A stretch of 47,735 bases of DNA from Gammaproteobacteria bacterium (GCA_018830325.1 JAHJSQ010000115.1:1-47735); one strand, 5' to 3'. Shown: positions 1 to 8,396, counted from the stretch's first letter. The notes: generated by a model from the sequence alone, not told the origin. Numbers and translations: made by a program.

Positions 1-1
1 C

Positions 2-343
2 GAAATTCCGCCAAGACTGCGCGAAAGGGTCTTCCTGAGCCTGTTCGAAAAAGCCCGGATCGCCCGTTTTCAGCCGGAAGAGCGCGACGCCTATGAGTCC
101 AGTCTGAAATACTACCGCGATCTAAAAAACGTAATCGACACGGCGAGGGATGAAGGTAGGGAAGAAGGCATTGAAAAAGGAAGAGAAGAAGGCCGGCTAG
201 ATGAAAAACGCAACTTAGCGATCAGAATGATCCGCCGGGAGATGAGCGATGAAGACATAGCCGAACTGACTGGACTCAGCATGGATGTCATTGCCGAAAT
301 ACGGGCTAACCTTGCGCATTTCATTTCAGATGACCCCTTATAA
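2..343 (+). CDS. Rpn family recombination-promoting nuclease / putative transposase, C-terminal part
   Basis: This is an open frame from the window edge to a TAA, 113 residues, with its 5' part outside the window. It reads as the C-terminal tail of PD-(D/E)XK Rpn-type proteins: a helical linker with SLKYYRDLKN, then a Glu/Lys/Gly-rich repeat (EGREEGIEKGREEG), then a small helix-turn-helix-like end (MSDEDIAELTGLSMDVIAEI). The catalytic core would lie upstream and cannot be judged. Members of the family are DNA endonucleases linked to RecA-independent recombination. It is followed by palindromic repeats, so it probably ends an accessory unit. The call rests on the characteristic tail only. Confidence 0.75.
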   Translation, partial: EIPPRLRERVFLSLFEKARIARFQPEERDAYESSLKYYRDLKNVIDTARDEGREEGIEKGREEGRLDEKRNLAIRMIRREMSDEDIAELTGLSMDVIAEIRANLAHFISDDPL

Positions 344-952
344 AAGTCCTGGTCAAGCGCATTAAAATAACTACCAATTAATAAGTAAAAGGAATCGGGT
401 TCTGAGGTATCCCCTCAAAACGCTCGTTCCCATGCTCTGCATGGGAATGCCGCTTTAGTCGCTCTGCGTCGACTGCCTCGGGCAATTGGATTAAGAAACT
501 ATAGAGAATGCCTGGTTGCTCTTGTCGGGATTATCGACTTCTGGGGACGCAGAGCGTCCCGGGATGCATTCCCACGCAGAGCGTAGGAACGATGAAAAAA
601 AATCAATATATATCAACCAATTTTCAGCCAAAAAGTTGTTTTATTTGGCTATTTCGTGGGGACACCTCAGGGTCGGGTTACTTTTCTTACCGTCGGTGCA
701 ATTAAAGAATAAGAAGATTATCGGCGCTTTGGAATGACTGGAAAGATTCGCTTACCTTAAGGCGGACCGTGTTGTAGTTGTATAGGAGAGCCTACGGGAC
801 TAAGGAATGTTCAAATTGACCAAAACCGGCATTCAAATAAATCAGGATACGCAGTTGTTTTCACGACGACGTTTAACCTATGAAACGGCTGTTATAAAAA
901 TAGTGTTTATAATAGTATTTTGAAATTCTGATATACGGTAATAAGGTGCAGA
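344..952. repeat. Intergenic stretch with palindromic repeats, no convincing gene
   Basis: Around 420-455 and 540-590 lie two arms of the repeat family built on CGTTCCCA-CTCTGC and its complement (TTCCCACGCAGAGCG). Short open frames here (508-737) only read through these repeats. The stretch 665-720 resembles 1740-1780 (GTCGG-GC-AT then AGAATAAGAAG), suggesting a remnant of a shared mobile sequence. The last 60 bases are AT-rich and end with AAGGTG before the next gene; they may hold its promoter, but I cannot define boxes with confidence. Confidence 0.55.
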
Positions 953-1681
953 ATGCTGCAAAATCAACAAATGCATTGGATATCGTTAGATCATGATCTC
1001 ATTAATTGCCAAATCAAGCGAATCAATGATGACGATTATTTTGCGTTAGACCGTCATAAAATCGCCTTAACGGAATGCTTGGACGCCTGGTGGTACTATC
1101 TTCGTTCTAGCAATAATGAGGAATTAAGGGCGGCGCCGCTAGCTTTCTTCTTTATGATTTTTGAGAATGCATTTGGCCCAAGCGGCAATTGGTACGATTG
1201 CTACAAGGGTGCTTTTTCTTTCCCATTCGCTCTTCGTATTTTGAAAAATGACGAGGTCATTCCTTATCTTATCAAGATAAGCTGTTGGCGTGGTTCTGTA
1301 GAGTTTCGTTTTTATAAAATTATTGAGGCTGATGAAACGCGTTTTGATACCAGTATGATTCATAAGCCGTTCGATGATGAACTATCCGAGCAGCAAATGA
1401 ATGTATTGGCTAATTTTCTGATGGGCTTTGCCGAAGGTTTTTGGATAGCAAAACAACGCAACAAAGATAAGTGGGAAAAATTATTTCCGGAAGATACACA
1501 ACAGGATTTTGTCAAAGCAATTGATTCAAACTATATTCTTTTCGGTTTTAAGGACGGGAGTTTTTTTCAAATGTGTTATTCCGATCAAGACGAATACGAA
1601 AAAATGAAAAGTGAGTTATTGACGACTTATCAGCAAGCGCTTCATCAAAAAATCGTTGAGGAAGTTTTTTTTACTGACTGA
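953..1681 (+). CDS. Uncharacterised 242-aa protein
   Basis: The 242-residue frame starts at ATG with AAGGTG about 5 bases upstream. I do not recognise a family. There is no signal peptide or clear membrane segment. The protein is rich in aromatic residues (WWYYLR near residue 47, FFFMIFENAF near 66, FAEGFWIAK near 163) and ends in an acidic/aromatic tail. It stands alone between repeats, with a terminator-like hairpin just downstream, so it is probably a single-gene unit. The codon pattern looks coding throughout and no opposite-strand frame competes. Function cannot be inferred; its place beside nuclease and toxin-antitoxin genes only suggests an accessory role. Confidence 0.7.
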   Translation: MLQNQQMHWISLDHDLINCQIKRINDDDYFALDRHKIALTECLDAWWYYLRSSNNEELRAAPLAFFFMIFENAFGPSGNWYDCYKGAFSFPFALRILKNDEVIPYLIKISCWRGSVEFRFYKIIEADETRFDTSMIHKPFDDELSEQQMNVLANFLMGFAEGFWIAKQRNKDKWEKLFPEDTQQDFVKAIDSNYILFGFKDGSFFQMCYSDQDEYEKMKSELLTTYQQALHQKIVEEVFFTD

Positions 1682-1718
1682 GCGGGAAAAACGGATACGA
1701 TTTTATTAACATGTGTCT

Positions 1719-1748
1719 CAAAGAAGCCCTAAAAGGGGTTTCTTTTCT
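1719..1748 (+). terminator. Probable Rho-independent terminator after the 242-aa gene
   Basis: AAGAAGCCCT, a short A-rich loop and AGGGGTTTCTT form a stem of about ten pairs with one wobble or bulge, followed by TTTT-containing sequence. It lies about 40 bases after the stop codon of the upstream gene. Confidence 0.6.
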
Positions 1749-1826
1749 GGTCGTCGGAGCGATCAAGAATAAGAAGAGGTAAAAAAATGCAACCCCGTTA
1801 TAGTGAAGAATTTAAAGAGCAAGACC

Positions 1827-2369
1827 ATGACCACCGTAACCCGTGATGAAGTTTGGGAAATGTTTCGCGAAGTCGCACGCCGCTTCGAAGAAACGGATAA
1901 AAAATTCAAAGACACCGAACGCCTAGTTAAAGAAGTCAGTAAAAGCATCGGCGACCTGGGCAACCGATTGGGCGATTTCGTACAAGAAATGGTTAGGCCG
2001 GCGCTCGTCAACCTGTTTCGCGAACACGGCATCGACATACACGAAGTCCATCCGAATATCTACGTCGAACGCGACGGCGAATCGGCCGAAATCGATTTAT
2101 TAGTCGTCAAAGAACAAACCGCGATTGCCGTGGAATGCAAAAGCCAAATGTCAATCGACGACGTCAACGAGCACTTAAACCGATTGGACAAACTGAAACG
2201 CCTACTGCCCAAATACCGCGACGTCGAACTAATGGGCGCCGTCGCCGCAATGGTCATGCCGAATGAGGTCGCCCGCTACGCTTACCGAAAAGGCCTATAC
2301 GTACTCGCCCAAAGCGGCAACACCGTCTTAATCCGCAACGACGGCAAATTTTCACCGAAAATTTGGTAA
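1827..2369 (+). CDS. DUF3782-type protein with coiled coil and PD-(D/E)XK nuclease-like domain
   Basis: The N-terminal ~60 residues are a charged coiled coil (EVARRFEETDKKFKDTERLV). A compact alpha/beta domain follows with the motif AEIDLLVV ... TAIAVECKS, the E-D-ExK pattern of PD-(D/E)XK nucleases. This matches the DUF3782/DUF3782-like family common in cyanobacteria and gammaproteobacteria, of unproven function. I chose ATG 1827 (180 aa) because it begins the conserved TRDEVW region; a GTG at 1803 would add eight residues. A 19-codon frame with a strong ribosome site starts at 1787 and overlaps out of frame. No partner gene is evident. Confidence 0.8.
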   Translation: MTTVTRDEVWEMFREVARRFEETDKKFKDTERLVKEVSKSIGDLGNRLGDFVQEMVRPALVNLFREHGIDIHEVHPNIYVERDGESAEIDLLVVKEQTAIAVECKSQMSIDDVNEHLNRLDKLKRLLPKYRDVELMGAVAAMVMPNEVARYAYRKGLYVLAQSGNTVLIRNDGKFSPKIW

Positions 2370-2398
2370 CAGCTCTATCCGCGATTTAAGCAAGCCTC

Positions 2399-2426
2399 TG
2401 TGGGAGCGATCCCCAGATCGCGACTT
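2399..2426. repeat. Palindromic repeat R3, copy 1
   Basis: TGTGGGAGCGATCCCCAGAT continuing to CGCGACTT; it recurs almost exactly at 8319-8345, and in inverted, diverged form near 32939-32968 and 33783-33812. This short dispersed intergenic repeat has imperfect symmetry between GCGATCCCC and GATCGC. Confidence 0.75.
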
Positions 2427-2458
2427 CGAAATCAACGAAGCTCAATTCACACTATTCA

Positions 2459-2881
2459 ATGACTTTATCGCTCATGACCCAAGCCGAAGAAACCAAAATT
2501 CGTGAACTGTCACAAATACTAGAAAACGATAGCGAAATCACCTTAGCCATTTTATTCGGCTCCTTCGCAACGGGAACCGTACACCCAAACAGCGACATCG
2601 ACTTGGCCGTTCAAACACGCCACCCCTTAGAAGAAAACAAAAAAATACAAATGATCGAAACAACCGCGCTCATTTTCGGTAGACCGGTAGACTTGATCGA
2701 TTTAAGAAAAGTGGGCATACCGCTACTCGGCCAAATTATTAAATACGGCAAAGTTCTAAAAGACACAGGACAACACTTTACCGAACTAGCAATCAAAAAC
2801 GTTTACACCAATGAAGACTTTCTGCCATATATCAAACGAAACCTAAAAATGCGAAGAGAAAAATGGATCAAATCCTTTTAG
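2459..2881 (+). CDS. mntA: MntA-like minimal nucleotidyltransferase antitoxin (type VII TA)
   Basis: The 140-residue protein carries the nucleotidyltransferase motif GSFATGTVHPNSDIDLAV at about residues 34-51 (GS-x10-DxD), which binds metal and ATP. In characterised MntA/HepT modules the MNT enzyme AMPylates a tyrosine of the HEPN toxin and silences it. The gene overlaps the downstream HEPN gene by 19 bases, the expected translationally coupled order. ATG 2459 is used; a second ATG at 2474 (MTQAEE) would be equally good, as neither has a strong ribosome site. The C-terminal end is basic (KRNLKMRREKW). Family assignment is firm; activity is inferred. Confidence 0.9.
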   Translation: MTLSLMTQAEETKIRELSQILENDSEITLAILFGSFATGTVHPNSDIDLAVQTRHPLEENKKIQMIETTALIFGRPVDLIDLRKVGIPLLGQIIKYGKVLKDTGQHFTELAIKNVYTNEDFLPYIKRNLKMRREKWIKSF

Positions 2882-3285
2882 AAAAGAAAATCGATTCGAT
2901 TTTACGTTGCCTGGAACGGATAAACAGCCGCATACCCTCAACGAAAGAGGCCTTTGCACAAGATCTCGACGCCCAAGACATCATCGTATTAAATATTTCT
3001 CGGACCGTTCAACTCTCGGTCGATTTGGCTATGCATATTTACGCGACAACCCAGCTCCCGACTCCGGAAACTATGGGGGAAGCTTTCGAAAGATTACGCG
3101 AAATACATGTATTACCCCCCGAAGTATCCGAAAAAATGAAAAAGGCGGTTGGTTTCAGAAATATTGCCGGACACAATTACGATGAAATCAATATCAATAT
3201 AACTTACACGATCGCCAAAGAGCACACACAAGACTTCATCGAATACATTAAACAAATCTACACATATCTACTCCCTTTTGATTGA
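2863..3285 (+). CDS. hepT: HepT-like HEPN ribonuclease toxin (DUF86)
   Basis: The 140-residue all-helical protein has the HEPN active-site motif RNIAGHNY (R-x4-H-x-Y) at about residues 99-106. In studied HepT toxins Arg and His cleave RNA and the Tyr is the site of AMPylation by the MNT partner. All three residues are present, so the toxin is probably intact. It begins inside the end of the nucleotidyltransferase gene, forming a two-gene type VII toxin-antitoxin operon. It is followed by 400 bases of palindromic DNA without a gene. Confidence 0.9.
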   Translation: MDQILLEKKIDSILRCLERINSRIPSTKEAFAQDLDAQDIIVLNISRTVQLSVDLAMHIYATTQLPTPETMGEAFERLREIHVLPPEVSEKMKKAVGFRNIAGHNYDEININITYTIAKEHTQDFIEYIKQIYTYLLPFD

Positions 3286-3454
3286 AAACCGTCTAAGAAT
3301 AAAACGCTGAAATTAAAGGAACATTAGCTTCTTTTTCATTTGTATCGCGAAGCTAGAGCTTCACGTATCGGTTTCCCAAGCAGGAGCTTGGGAAACAGCG
3401 GATTTAAAGCGCCGCTTGAATCGGTAATCGGGCGGCCTGAGGCTAAAGAATAAA
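3286..3454. repeat. Palindromic repeats downstream of the first MNT/HEPN pair
   Basis: Contains the repeat pair GCGAAGCTAGAGCTTC followed by TTTCCCAAGC and GCTTGGGAAACAGC (about 3345-3402). The same block recurs near 6410-6470 and 36465-36520. No coding sequence is seen. Confidence 0.7.
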
Positions 3455-3646
3455 CCTAAAAAGAGCAGTTGAGAGCCTCAAACTACCGTTCGCCCTGAGC
3501 CCTTCGACTACGCTCAGGAGAGCCCTGTCGAAGGGTGAACGGTAGTTTGAGGCTTCACCAGGCCGGTGAAAGTGTTGTAGACCCTTCATGCTTCGACTTA
3601 GCTCAGCACGAACGGTCTACAACACTTGCCAACTGCTCTTTTTAGG
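3455..3646. mobile_element. 192-bp double-hairpin MITE-like element with 17-bp perfect terminal inverted repeats
   Basis: The left end CCTAAAAAGAGCAGTTG (3455-3471) is the exact reverse complement of the right end (3630-3646). Both flanks carry ATAAA (3450-3454 and 3647-3651), a possible 5-bp target duplication. Inside are two long hairpins side by side: one around GCCTCAAACTACCGTTCG (3475-3553) and one around AGTGTTGTAGACC (3569-3627). There is no open frame of note. It lies immediately before the second MNT/HEPN pair. Confidence 0.75.
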
Positions 3647-3686
3647 ATAAAAGAGGTTAAGCCCCTGAAAAGCTGGAGTTTATGAT

Positions 3687-3989
3687 ATGCGACTTACCAC
3701 GCAAATGATTAAAGTGATTGTCGATAAAGCTAAATCGATTGTAGGCGATGATGTTGCAATTTGGGTGTTTGGCTCCAGAGTCAACGATGAATTGCGTGGA
3801 GGAGATATCGATTTGCTCATCGAAGTGAATCGTAAATTAGAGAATCGAGTGGCTTCAGCTTGCCAAATAGGAGCAAAAATTCAAATGGTCTTAGGCGAAC
3901 AGCGCCTGGATATTCTCGTTAAAGACATCGATACCGCAAATTTGCCAATACATGATGTGGCCAAAAAGCAGGGGATAAGATTATGTTGA
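3687..3989 (+). CDS. MNT-fold nucleotidyltransferase antitoxin, second pair
   Basis: The small 100-residue protein has the motif FGSRVNDELRGGDIDLLI at about residues 27-44, the GS-x10-DxD signature of minimal nucleotidyltransferases. It is shorter than, and clearly different from, the nucleotidyltransferase 1.2 kb upstream, so this is not a tandem duplication. Its stop codon overlaps the start of the HEPN-type gene by seven bases, indicating coupled translation. By analogy with MntA/HepT it should modify and neutralise its partner. Its target and donor nucleotide are not shown by the sequence. Confidence 0.88.
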   Translation: MRLTTQMIKVIVDKAKSIVGDDVAIWVFGSRVNDELRGGDIDLLIEVNRKLENRVASACQIGAKIQMVLGEQRLDILVKDIDTANLPIHDVAKKQGIRLC

Positions 3990-4477
3990 CCGATGATAAA
4001 GTTCTTAAGCTACGGACTCTAGCGAGCATCGTATCAAAAGAATGTAAACACCTAGAACAAACTACCAGTCGGCTGTTTGCTCAAGATGATTGGAGCTGGA
4101 TTAGCCGTTTAGAGCAGGATATAGATCTCTCTGAAAGAGTCGAGGCTTTCGTCGGTCGATTCGGTCGTCTCCAAGATACTTTAGGCGATAAGTTGATTCC
4201 TTTAGTGTTGGTGATTGAAGAGGAAACCTTGGGCACTGCGCTTGATAATTTGGGCCGAGCTGAACGTTTGGGCTGGCTGCCTAGCGTGGCCGAGTGGTCT
4301 GAGGCGCGAGGATTGAGAAACCGAATGGTACATGAATATATGACAGATCCGGAAGAATTTCGGTTAGCGTTGGCACGCGGCAGGGACTTAGTCCCGATGC
4401 TTCTAGAAACAGCAACTAATACTCTGTCCTTTTTGAAATCTAAAAATTATATTAGCCACGCGCCGCAGGATACATAA
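3983..4477 (+). CDS. HEPN-domain (HepT-like) toxin, second pair
   Basis: The 164-residue helical protein has RNRMVHEY (R-x4-H-x-Y) at about residues 113-120, the HEPN ribonuclease/AMPylation motif. It is longer than classical HepT and diverges outside the motif, so it belongs to another HEPN subfamily. Overlap with the upstream nucleotidyltransferase supports a two-component toxin-antitoxin module. The SPSVAEW stretch before the motif and the long N-terminal helices are typical of HEPN folds. All motif residues are intact. Confidence 0.82.
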   Translation: MLTDDKVLKLRTLASIVSKECKHLEQTTSRLFAQDDWSWISRLEQDIDLSERVEAFVGRFGRLQDTLGDKLIPLVLVIEEETLGTALDNLGRAERLGWLPSVAEWSEARGLRNRMVHEYMTDPEEFRLALARGRDLVPMLLETATNTLSFLKSKNYISHAPQDT

Positions 4478-4831
4478 CCATTGTGTATACTTCATCCTTA
4501 AATTTTAATAACGGTCATTATTGTCTGCTTGAATTGCGGTGATGATCTTTCGAAATGTCCGGACAACCCCCGTCATTCCGCCATGGACTGGCGGAATCCA
4601 GTGCCATGGATGGCAGGCTTTTGAGGTACATTCGCTCGTCCCCAAGTTCGTTGCTTGGGAACGCAGTTCGAGAAACTCCAGCTTCTCGAAACCGGTAAGC
4701 AAAAACTAACGTGAAGACCTACCAAACCCAAGTTTAAAAAACAGCGCCCCTAAGTAAGACACAAAACACCATCGGTTAATTTCGACTACAATAAACAAAC
4801 CGTAAAACAACGACCGAATGGTGAGTAAAAC
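4478..4831. repeat. Intergenic repeats between the TA strip and the glycan locus
   Basis: Contains a GTCATTCCGCC repeat (4573-4620, inverted pair GGCGGAATCCAG) shared with 8565-8655 and 15400-15497. It is followed by the TTCGAGAA-CTC-AGCTTCTCGAA hairpin (about 4668-4690) also found near 6545-6570. ORFs on the minus strand here only read the repeats. The last 100 bases before the glycosyltransferase are AT-rich and could carry its promoter. Confidence 0.6.
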
Positions 4832-6055
4832 ATGCAAACCCCGCCCCCAAAACGCATTCTTTACGTAGAAAACGGCATCGGCTACGGCGGCGCGATCATT
4901 TGTCTTCGTCATCTGGTTCGAAATCTCGATCGTCAACGATATATTCCGATGGTCGTCACCGGCAGAACCGGCCCGCACTACAAAGAAATCGCCCAAGAAG
5001 CGGAATGGAAACACATACCCGATAGACATATCGACATCGTCGGCGCGCATCGAAACTTAGACCCCGCAACATGGCCCGATAAAATCCCCGGTTTACGCTT
5101 CGTCATCAATCAAATACTCGCCAGAACGGACGATACCGCGAACTTCCTGCCTTTTTTCGTTCGATTGCTGTGGACCGCGAAAAACTTTAAAGCCGATTTA
5201 ATTCATGCCAACAACGAACCTCTTTGTAACCGAGCTGCCCTACTCGTCGGCAAAATCCTAAACATACCCACCGTCTGCCACGTTCGCGGCGATCAAAAAG
5301 GCTCTCGATTGATGGAATGGGCCTACAGCCTTCCCGATCGGTTGATATCGGTATCGCACTGGGTCGCCAAAAGCGTGCGGGAAAAACTACAATTTCCCGA
5401 AGACCAAATCGACGTCATCTACGATGGCATAGAATTGGAAAAACTGGACATCGAAGCCGACGGCAATGTATTCAGAAAAGACCATGACATTACTGCAAAC
5501 GATTTTGCCGTCGGCCTAATCGGCCTGTTAATCCCGTGGAAAGGCCAAGAAATGTTTCTCGATGCCGCCAAACTATTAAAAGAAAAAATACCCCATTTAA
5601 AAATGCTTATCATCGGCGGCACTCCGGATGAATGCCAAGCTTATGAAGCCGCGCTCCGGCAACGAGTCATCGACGAACAACTCGGCGACATCGTCGTATT
5701 TACCGGCCATGTCGCAAAAATGGAACCCGTCTACAACGGCCTCGACGTCATCGTATCGGCCTCGACCAGCCCCGAACCCCTCGGAACGGTCGTCATCGAA
5801 GCATTGGCAATGGGCAGACCGTTAATAGGCCCTAATCACGGCGGCGCTGCGGAAATGATGGAACATGACAAAACCGGCCTGCTATTCACGCCGAAAGATG
5901 CCGCATCACTCGCCGAACAAATTGAAAGATATTACAAGGACAGTGAGTTGCGAACAGCGCTAGGAAAAAACGCCCGTCAACATGCCTTGAAAACCTTTGA
6001 CGTCGAAACGCATGCAGAAAAAGTGCAAGCGGTCTACGACAAGCTATTGAACTAG
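4832..6055 (+). CDS. Glycosyltransferase family 4 (GT-B), first gene of the glycan locus
   Basis: The 407-residue protein has the two Rossmann-like halves of GT-B enzymes. The N-terminal glycine loop is GIGYGGA (about residues 14-20). The C-terminal donor site has LLIPWKGQE near 235 and the retaining E-x7-E motif EPLGTVVIE at about 314-322. Such enzymes transfer a sugar from a nucleotide donor to a glycan on the cytoplasmic side of the membrane. ATG 4832 lies after GGTGAGTAA. It is isolated from the next gene by 820 bases of repeats, so it may be transcribed separately. Donor and acceptor are unknown. Confidence 0.92.
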   Translation: MQTPPPKRILYVENGIGYGGAIICLRHLVRNLDRQRYIPMVVTGRTGPHYKEIAQEAEWKHIPDRHIDIVGAHRNLDPATWPDKIPGLRFVINQILARTDDTANFLPFFVRLLWTAKNFKADLIHANNEPLCNRAALLVGKILNIPTVCHVRGDQKGSRLMEWAYSLPDRLISVSHWVAKSVREKLQFPEDQIDVIYDGIELEKLDIEADGNVFRKDHDITANDFAVGLIGLLIPWKGQEMFLDAAKLLKEKIPHLKMLIIGGTPDECQAYEAALRQRVIDEQLGDIVVFTGHVAKMEPVYNGLDVIVSASTSPEPLGTVVIEALAMGRPLIGPNHGGAAEMMEHDKTGLLFTPKDAASLAEQIERYYKDSELRTALGKNARQHALKTFDVETHAEKVQAVYDKLLN

Positions 6056-6595
6056 GACAGTCGCGTAGGTCGGGTTAGCACTAGCGTAACCCGAGCAACC
6101 TCACTATCGGACAAAAGATAGGTCAGAAATCCACAAAGGTGGCCGCGCGAAACATAGTGAAAAGTTTCGCTCGTTCCCAAGCTTTGGCTTCCCGAGACCT
6201 AATCGACCGATTAAACTTGACTCATCTGTAAACGCTGTAATTTAAGGGCTTCCACTTAAGGCGGCACAAAAGCACTAAGGATAAACCGTTCGCCCTGAGC
6301 CCTCGGCTCTCCTGAGTGCAGCCGAAGGACTCACCATGAACGGACTAACCTTAAACTGTCCCGCGTTAAGTGAGCAGCCATTTAAAAGAACATTAGCTTC
6401 TTTTTCATTTTCGAGAAGCTAGAGCTTCACGTATCGGTTCCCCAAGCAGGAGCTTGGGGAACAGCGGAGAAAAACCACAAAGATGGCCGCGCGAAACATA
6501 GTGATAGGTTTCGCGCGTTCCCAAGCTCTTTGCTTGGGAACGCGGTTCGAGAAGCTCTAGCTTCTCGAAACCAATAAGCAAGAACTTACGTAAAT
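6056..6595. repeat. Palindromic repeat cluster
   Basis: Several dispersed repeats follow one another: the CGTTCGCCCTGAGCCCTCGG hairpin (6288-6343), the GAAGCTAGAGCTTC plus TTCCCCAAGC/GCTTGGGGAAACAGC block (6412-6468), and the TTCCCAAGCTC/GCTTGGGAACGC plus TTCGAGAAGC/GCTTCTCGAA block (6510-6571). The same units recur at 3286-3454, 4620-4690 and 36300-36520. I see no gene. Confidence 0.65.
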
Positions 6596-6739
6596 GTAAG
6601 TATTCAGACCCCGTTGGCAAATTACCGCAATTCAGGCGTAATTGTTAGCCGCCCCCTTTGAAAAAGGGGGATTGAGGGGGATTTATTTAAAAAATCTCCC
6701 CTAGCCCCTCTTTTTCAAAGAGGGGGACTTAATACTTAC
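6596..6739. mobile_element. IS66-like MITE, copy 1
   Basis: The 144-bp element runs from GTAAGTATTCAG to its inverted end CTTAATACTTAC. Its interior (GTTGGCAAATTACCGCAAT, then a long hairpin of CCCCCTTTGAAAAAGGGGG type) is nearly identical to the copy at 42009-42147. Flanking octamers ACGTAAAT and ACGTACAG match at 6 of 8 positions, a worn target duplication. A further exact end CTGAATACTTAC lies at 6788-6799, so a longer element or a second end is possible. Confidence 0.8.
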
Positions 6740-6876
6740 ACGTACAGAGTTTCCCAAACCGTAGTTGGGGAAACAGCAAAGAGAATCTGAATACTTACTT
6801 TTAAATCTCTCTTGGCCACTGCTTTCTTTATGCTACCTTTAAACCAGACCGCCACATTTTTCTAATAATACTAATA

Positions 6877-8226
6877 ATGCATCCTTTCATTTCCCGGAAT
6901 ATCGTATACCCCCTTCAAGAAAAACTCTTGAACCGACCGACTTTTTCCTATCTAAAAGAACTGGAAAAAACCCAATGGCTTTCCCGAGAAGAAATCGAAA
7001 CATTACAACTCAAGAAACTACGAACGCTGCTGAAAATCGCCAATGAACATTGCCGTTGGCATTCAACTCGAATCCTCGAATCCGGCATCGATCTCGAAAA
7101 CCTGACTTTTACCGAATTACAAAAACTCCCACCGATGTCCAAAACAGACGCTCAGCAGCATGGCGAACAAATGGCATGGCTTAATGTCCCGGGCGGCATA
7201 TTTCGATACACAACGGGCGGTTCTAGCGGTCAACCTCTAATTTTCCATTTCGGACGTTATCGCCAAGCATCGGATGCAGCCGGACGCATTCGCGCCAGAA
7301 GATGGTGGGGCGTCGATGTCGGCGATCCCGAAGTCTATTTATGGGGAGCGCCTGTAGAGCTCAACAAAACCGATAGAATAAAAACAACGCGCGACCGACT
7401 GTTGAATCAGCTTGTTTTGAATGCCTTTCAAATGTCGCCCGACATGATGTCGAATTATCTGACAGCCATACAAAAGTTCAAACCTAAATGCATTTACGGC
7501 TACGCCAGCAGTGTTGCTCTTCTAGCAAGATTTGCCAAAGAAACCGACCAAAATATAGAATTGCCTGAATTGAAAGTGGTTTGCACCACCGGAGAACCTC
7601 TTTATGCGGAACAACGCCAGTTAATTTCGGAGATTTTTAAGGTACCCGTCGCCAACGAATTCGGCAGCCGCGACATCGGCTTCACTGCGCATGAAAACCG
7701 CCATCATCAAATGCTGCAAATGAGCGAAAGCATCATCATCGAAGTGCTCGACCCGCAAGGCAAACCGGTAAAACCCGGAGAAACCGGCGAAGCGGTCATG
7801 ACCGGCTTGTGCTCGGAAGCCCAACCTTTCATCCGCTACCGCACCGGCGACATAATGAAATTATCCGAAGAAACGGATAAAGACGGTCGCGGGCTGCATG
7901 TGATCGAAGAAATTACCGGACGCAGCACCGACTTTTTAGTCCATCGGAACGGCTCGATCGTGCATGCCCTCGCAGCAATTTATGTACTTCGCGAAACGCC
8001 GGGCGTCGAACAATTCAAAATCATTCAGCATGACATCGACCGATTTGAAATTCAGATCGTGGCCAATCCTATGTGGACCGATCAAGCGAAAACCAGCATC
8101 GATCAAAAATTTAAATCCCGTTTCGGCGAAACATGCAGCATCGAAATTAACATGGCGGAAGATATTCCGCCGGAAGCATCGGGAAAAATTAGACAAGTCG
8201 TCTCAAAAGTTCAAACCGGTTTTTAA
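6877..8226 (+). CDS. PaaK/CapK-like AMP-forming adenylating enzyme
   Basis: The 449-residue protein of the phenylacetate-CoA ligase (ANL) superfamily has the P-loop-like YTTGGSSGQP motif at about residues 110-119, GEP/E plus FGSRD near 265 and RYRTGD near 319, then a small C-terminal domain. The family activates a carboxylic acid as acyl-adenylate. The polysaccharide-locus branch (CapK-like) has no proven substrate. Here it precedes a toroid protein and a formyltransferase, so it may activate an acid that decorates a sugar; that is inference. ATG 6877 follows AATAATACTAATA with no strong ribosome site. The gene is complete. Confidence 0.85.
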   Translation: MHPFISRNIVYPLQEKLLNRPTFSYLKELEKTQWLSREEIETLQLKKLRTLLKIANEHCRWHSTRILESGIDLENLTFTELQKLPPMSKTDAQQHGEQMAWLNVPGGIFRYTTGGSSGQPLIFHFGRYRQASDAAGRIRARRWWGVDVGDPEVYLWGAPVELNKTDRIKTTRDRLLNQLVLNAFQMSPDMMSNYLTAIQKFKPKCIYGYASSVALLARFAKETDQNIELPELKVVCTTGEPLYAEQRQLISEIFKVPVANEFGSRDIGFTAHENRHHQMLQMSESIIIEVLDPQGKPVKPGETGEAVMTGLCSEAQPFIRYRTGDIMKLSEETDKDGRGLHVIEEITGRSTDFLVHRNGSIVHALAAIYVLRETPGVEQFKIIQHDIDRFEIQIVANPMWTDQAKTSIDQKFKSRFGETCSIEINMAEDIPPEASGKIRQVVSKVQTGF

Positions 8227-8396
8227 TTTAGTACTAAAATGAAAACACATTATTAAGACGACCGTTGTCCAATTTGCTATAAAGACGTTGCACCTACAAC
8301 AAATTTCAACAACTACTTGTGGGAGCGATCCCCAGATCGCGACTTTAGACTGACCGTTATATTTATAAGTAAAGTATCACTGCCAATAAGAAATTA
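8227..8396. repeat. Intergenic stretch with R3 repeat copy 2 (8319-8345)
   Basis: The 27-base unit GTGGGAGCGATCCCCAGATC and onward to GACTT repeats the 2399 copy. The rest is AT-rich and shows no gene. Confidence 0.65.

Noticed and set aside
508-737. Two overlapping short open frames with ATG starts
   Set aside because: They read through palindromic repeat arms, have no ribosome site and show no family features.
3286-3646. Possible CRISPR array from repeated palindromes
   Set aside because: Repeats are inverted pairs of different families, not direct repeats with equal spacers, and no cas gene is present.
6788-6799. Second exact MITE end CTGAATACTTAC as the true right end of copy 1
   Set aside because: The octamer after it matches the left flank less well than the one after 6739, and copy 3 ends at the position equal to 6739; it was kept only as a possible extra end.
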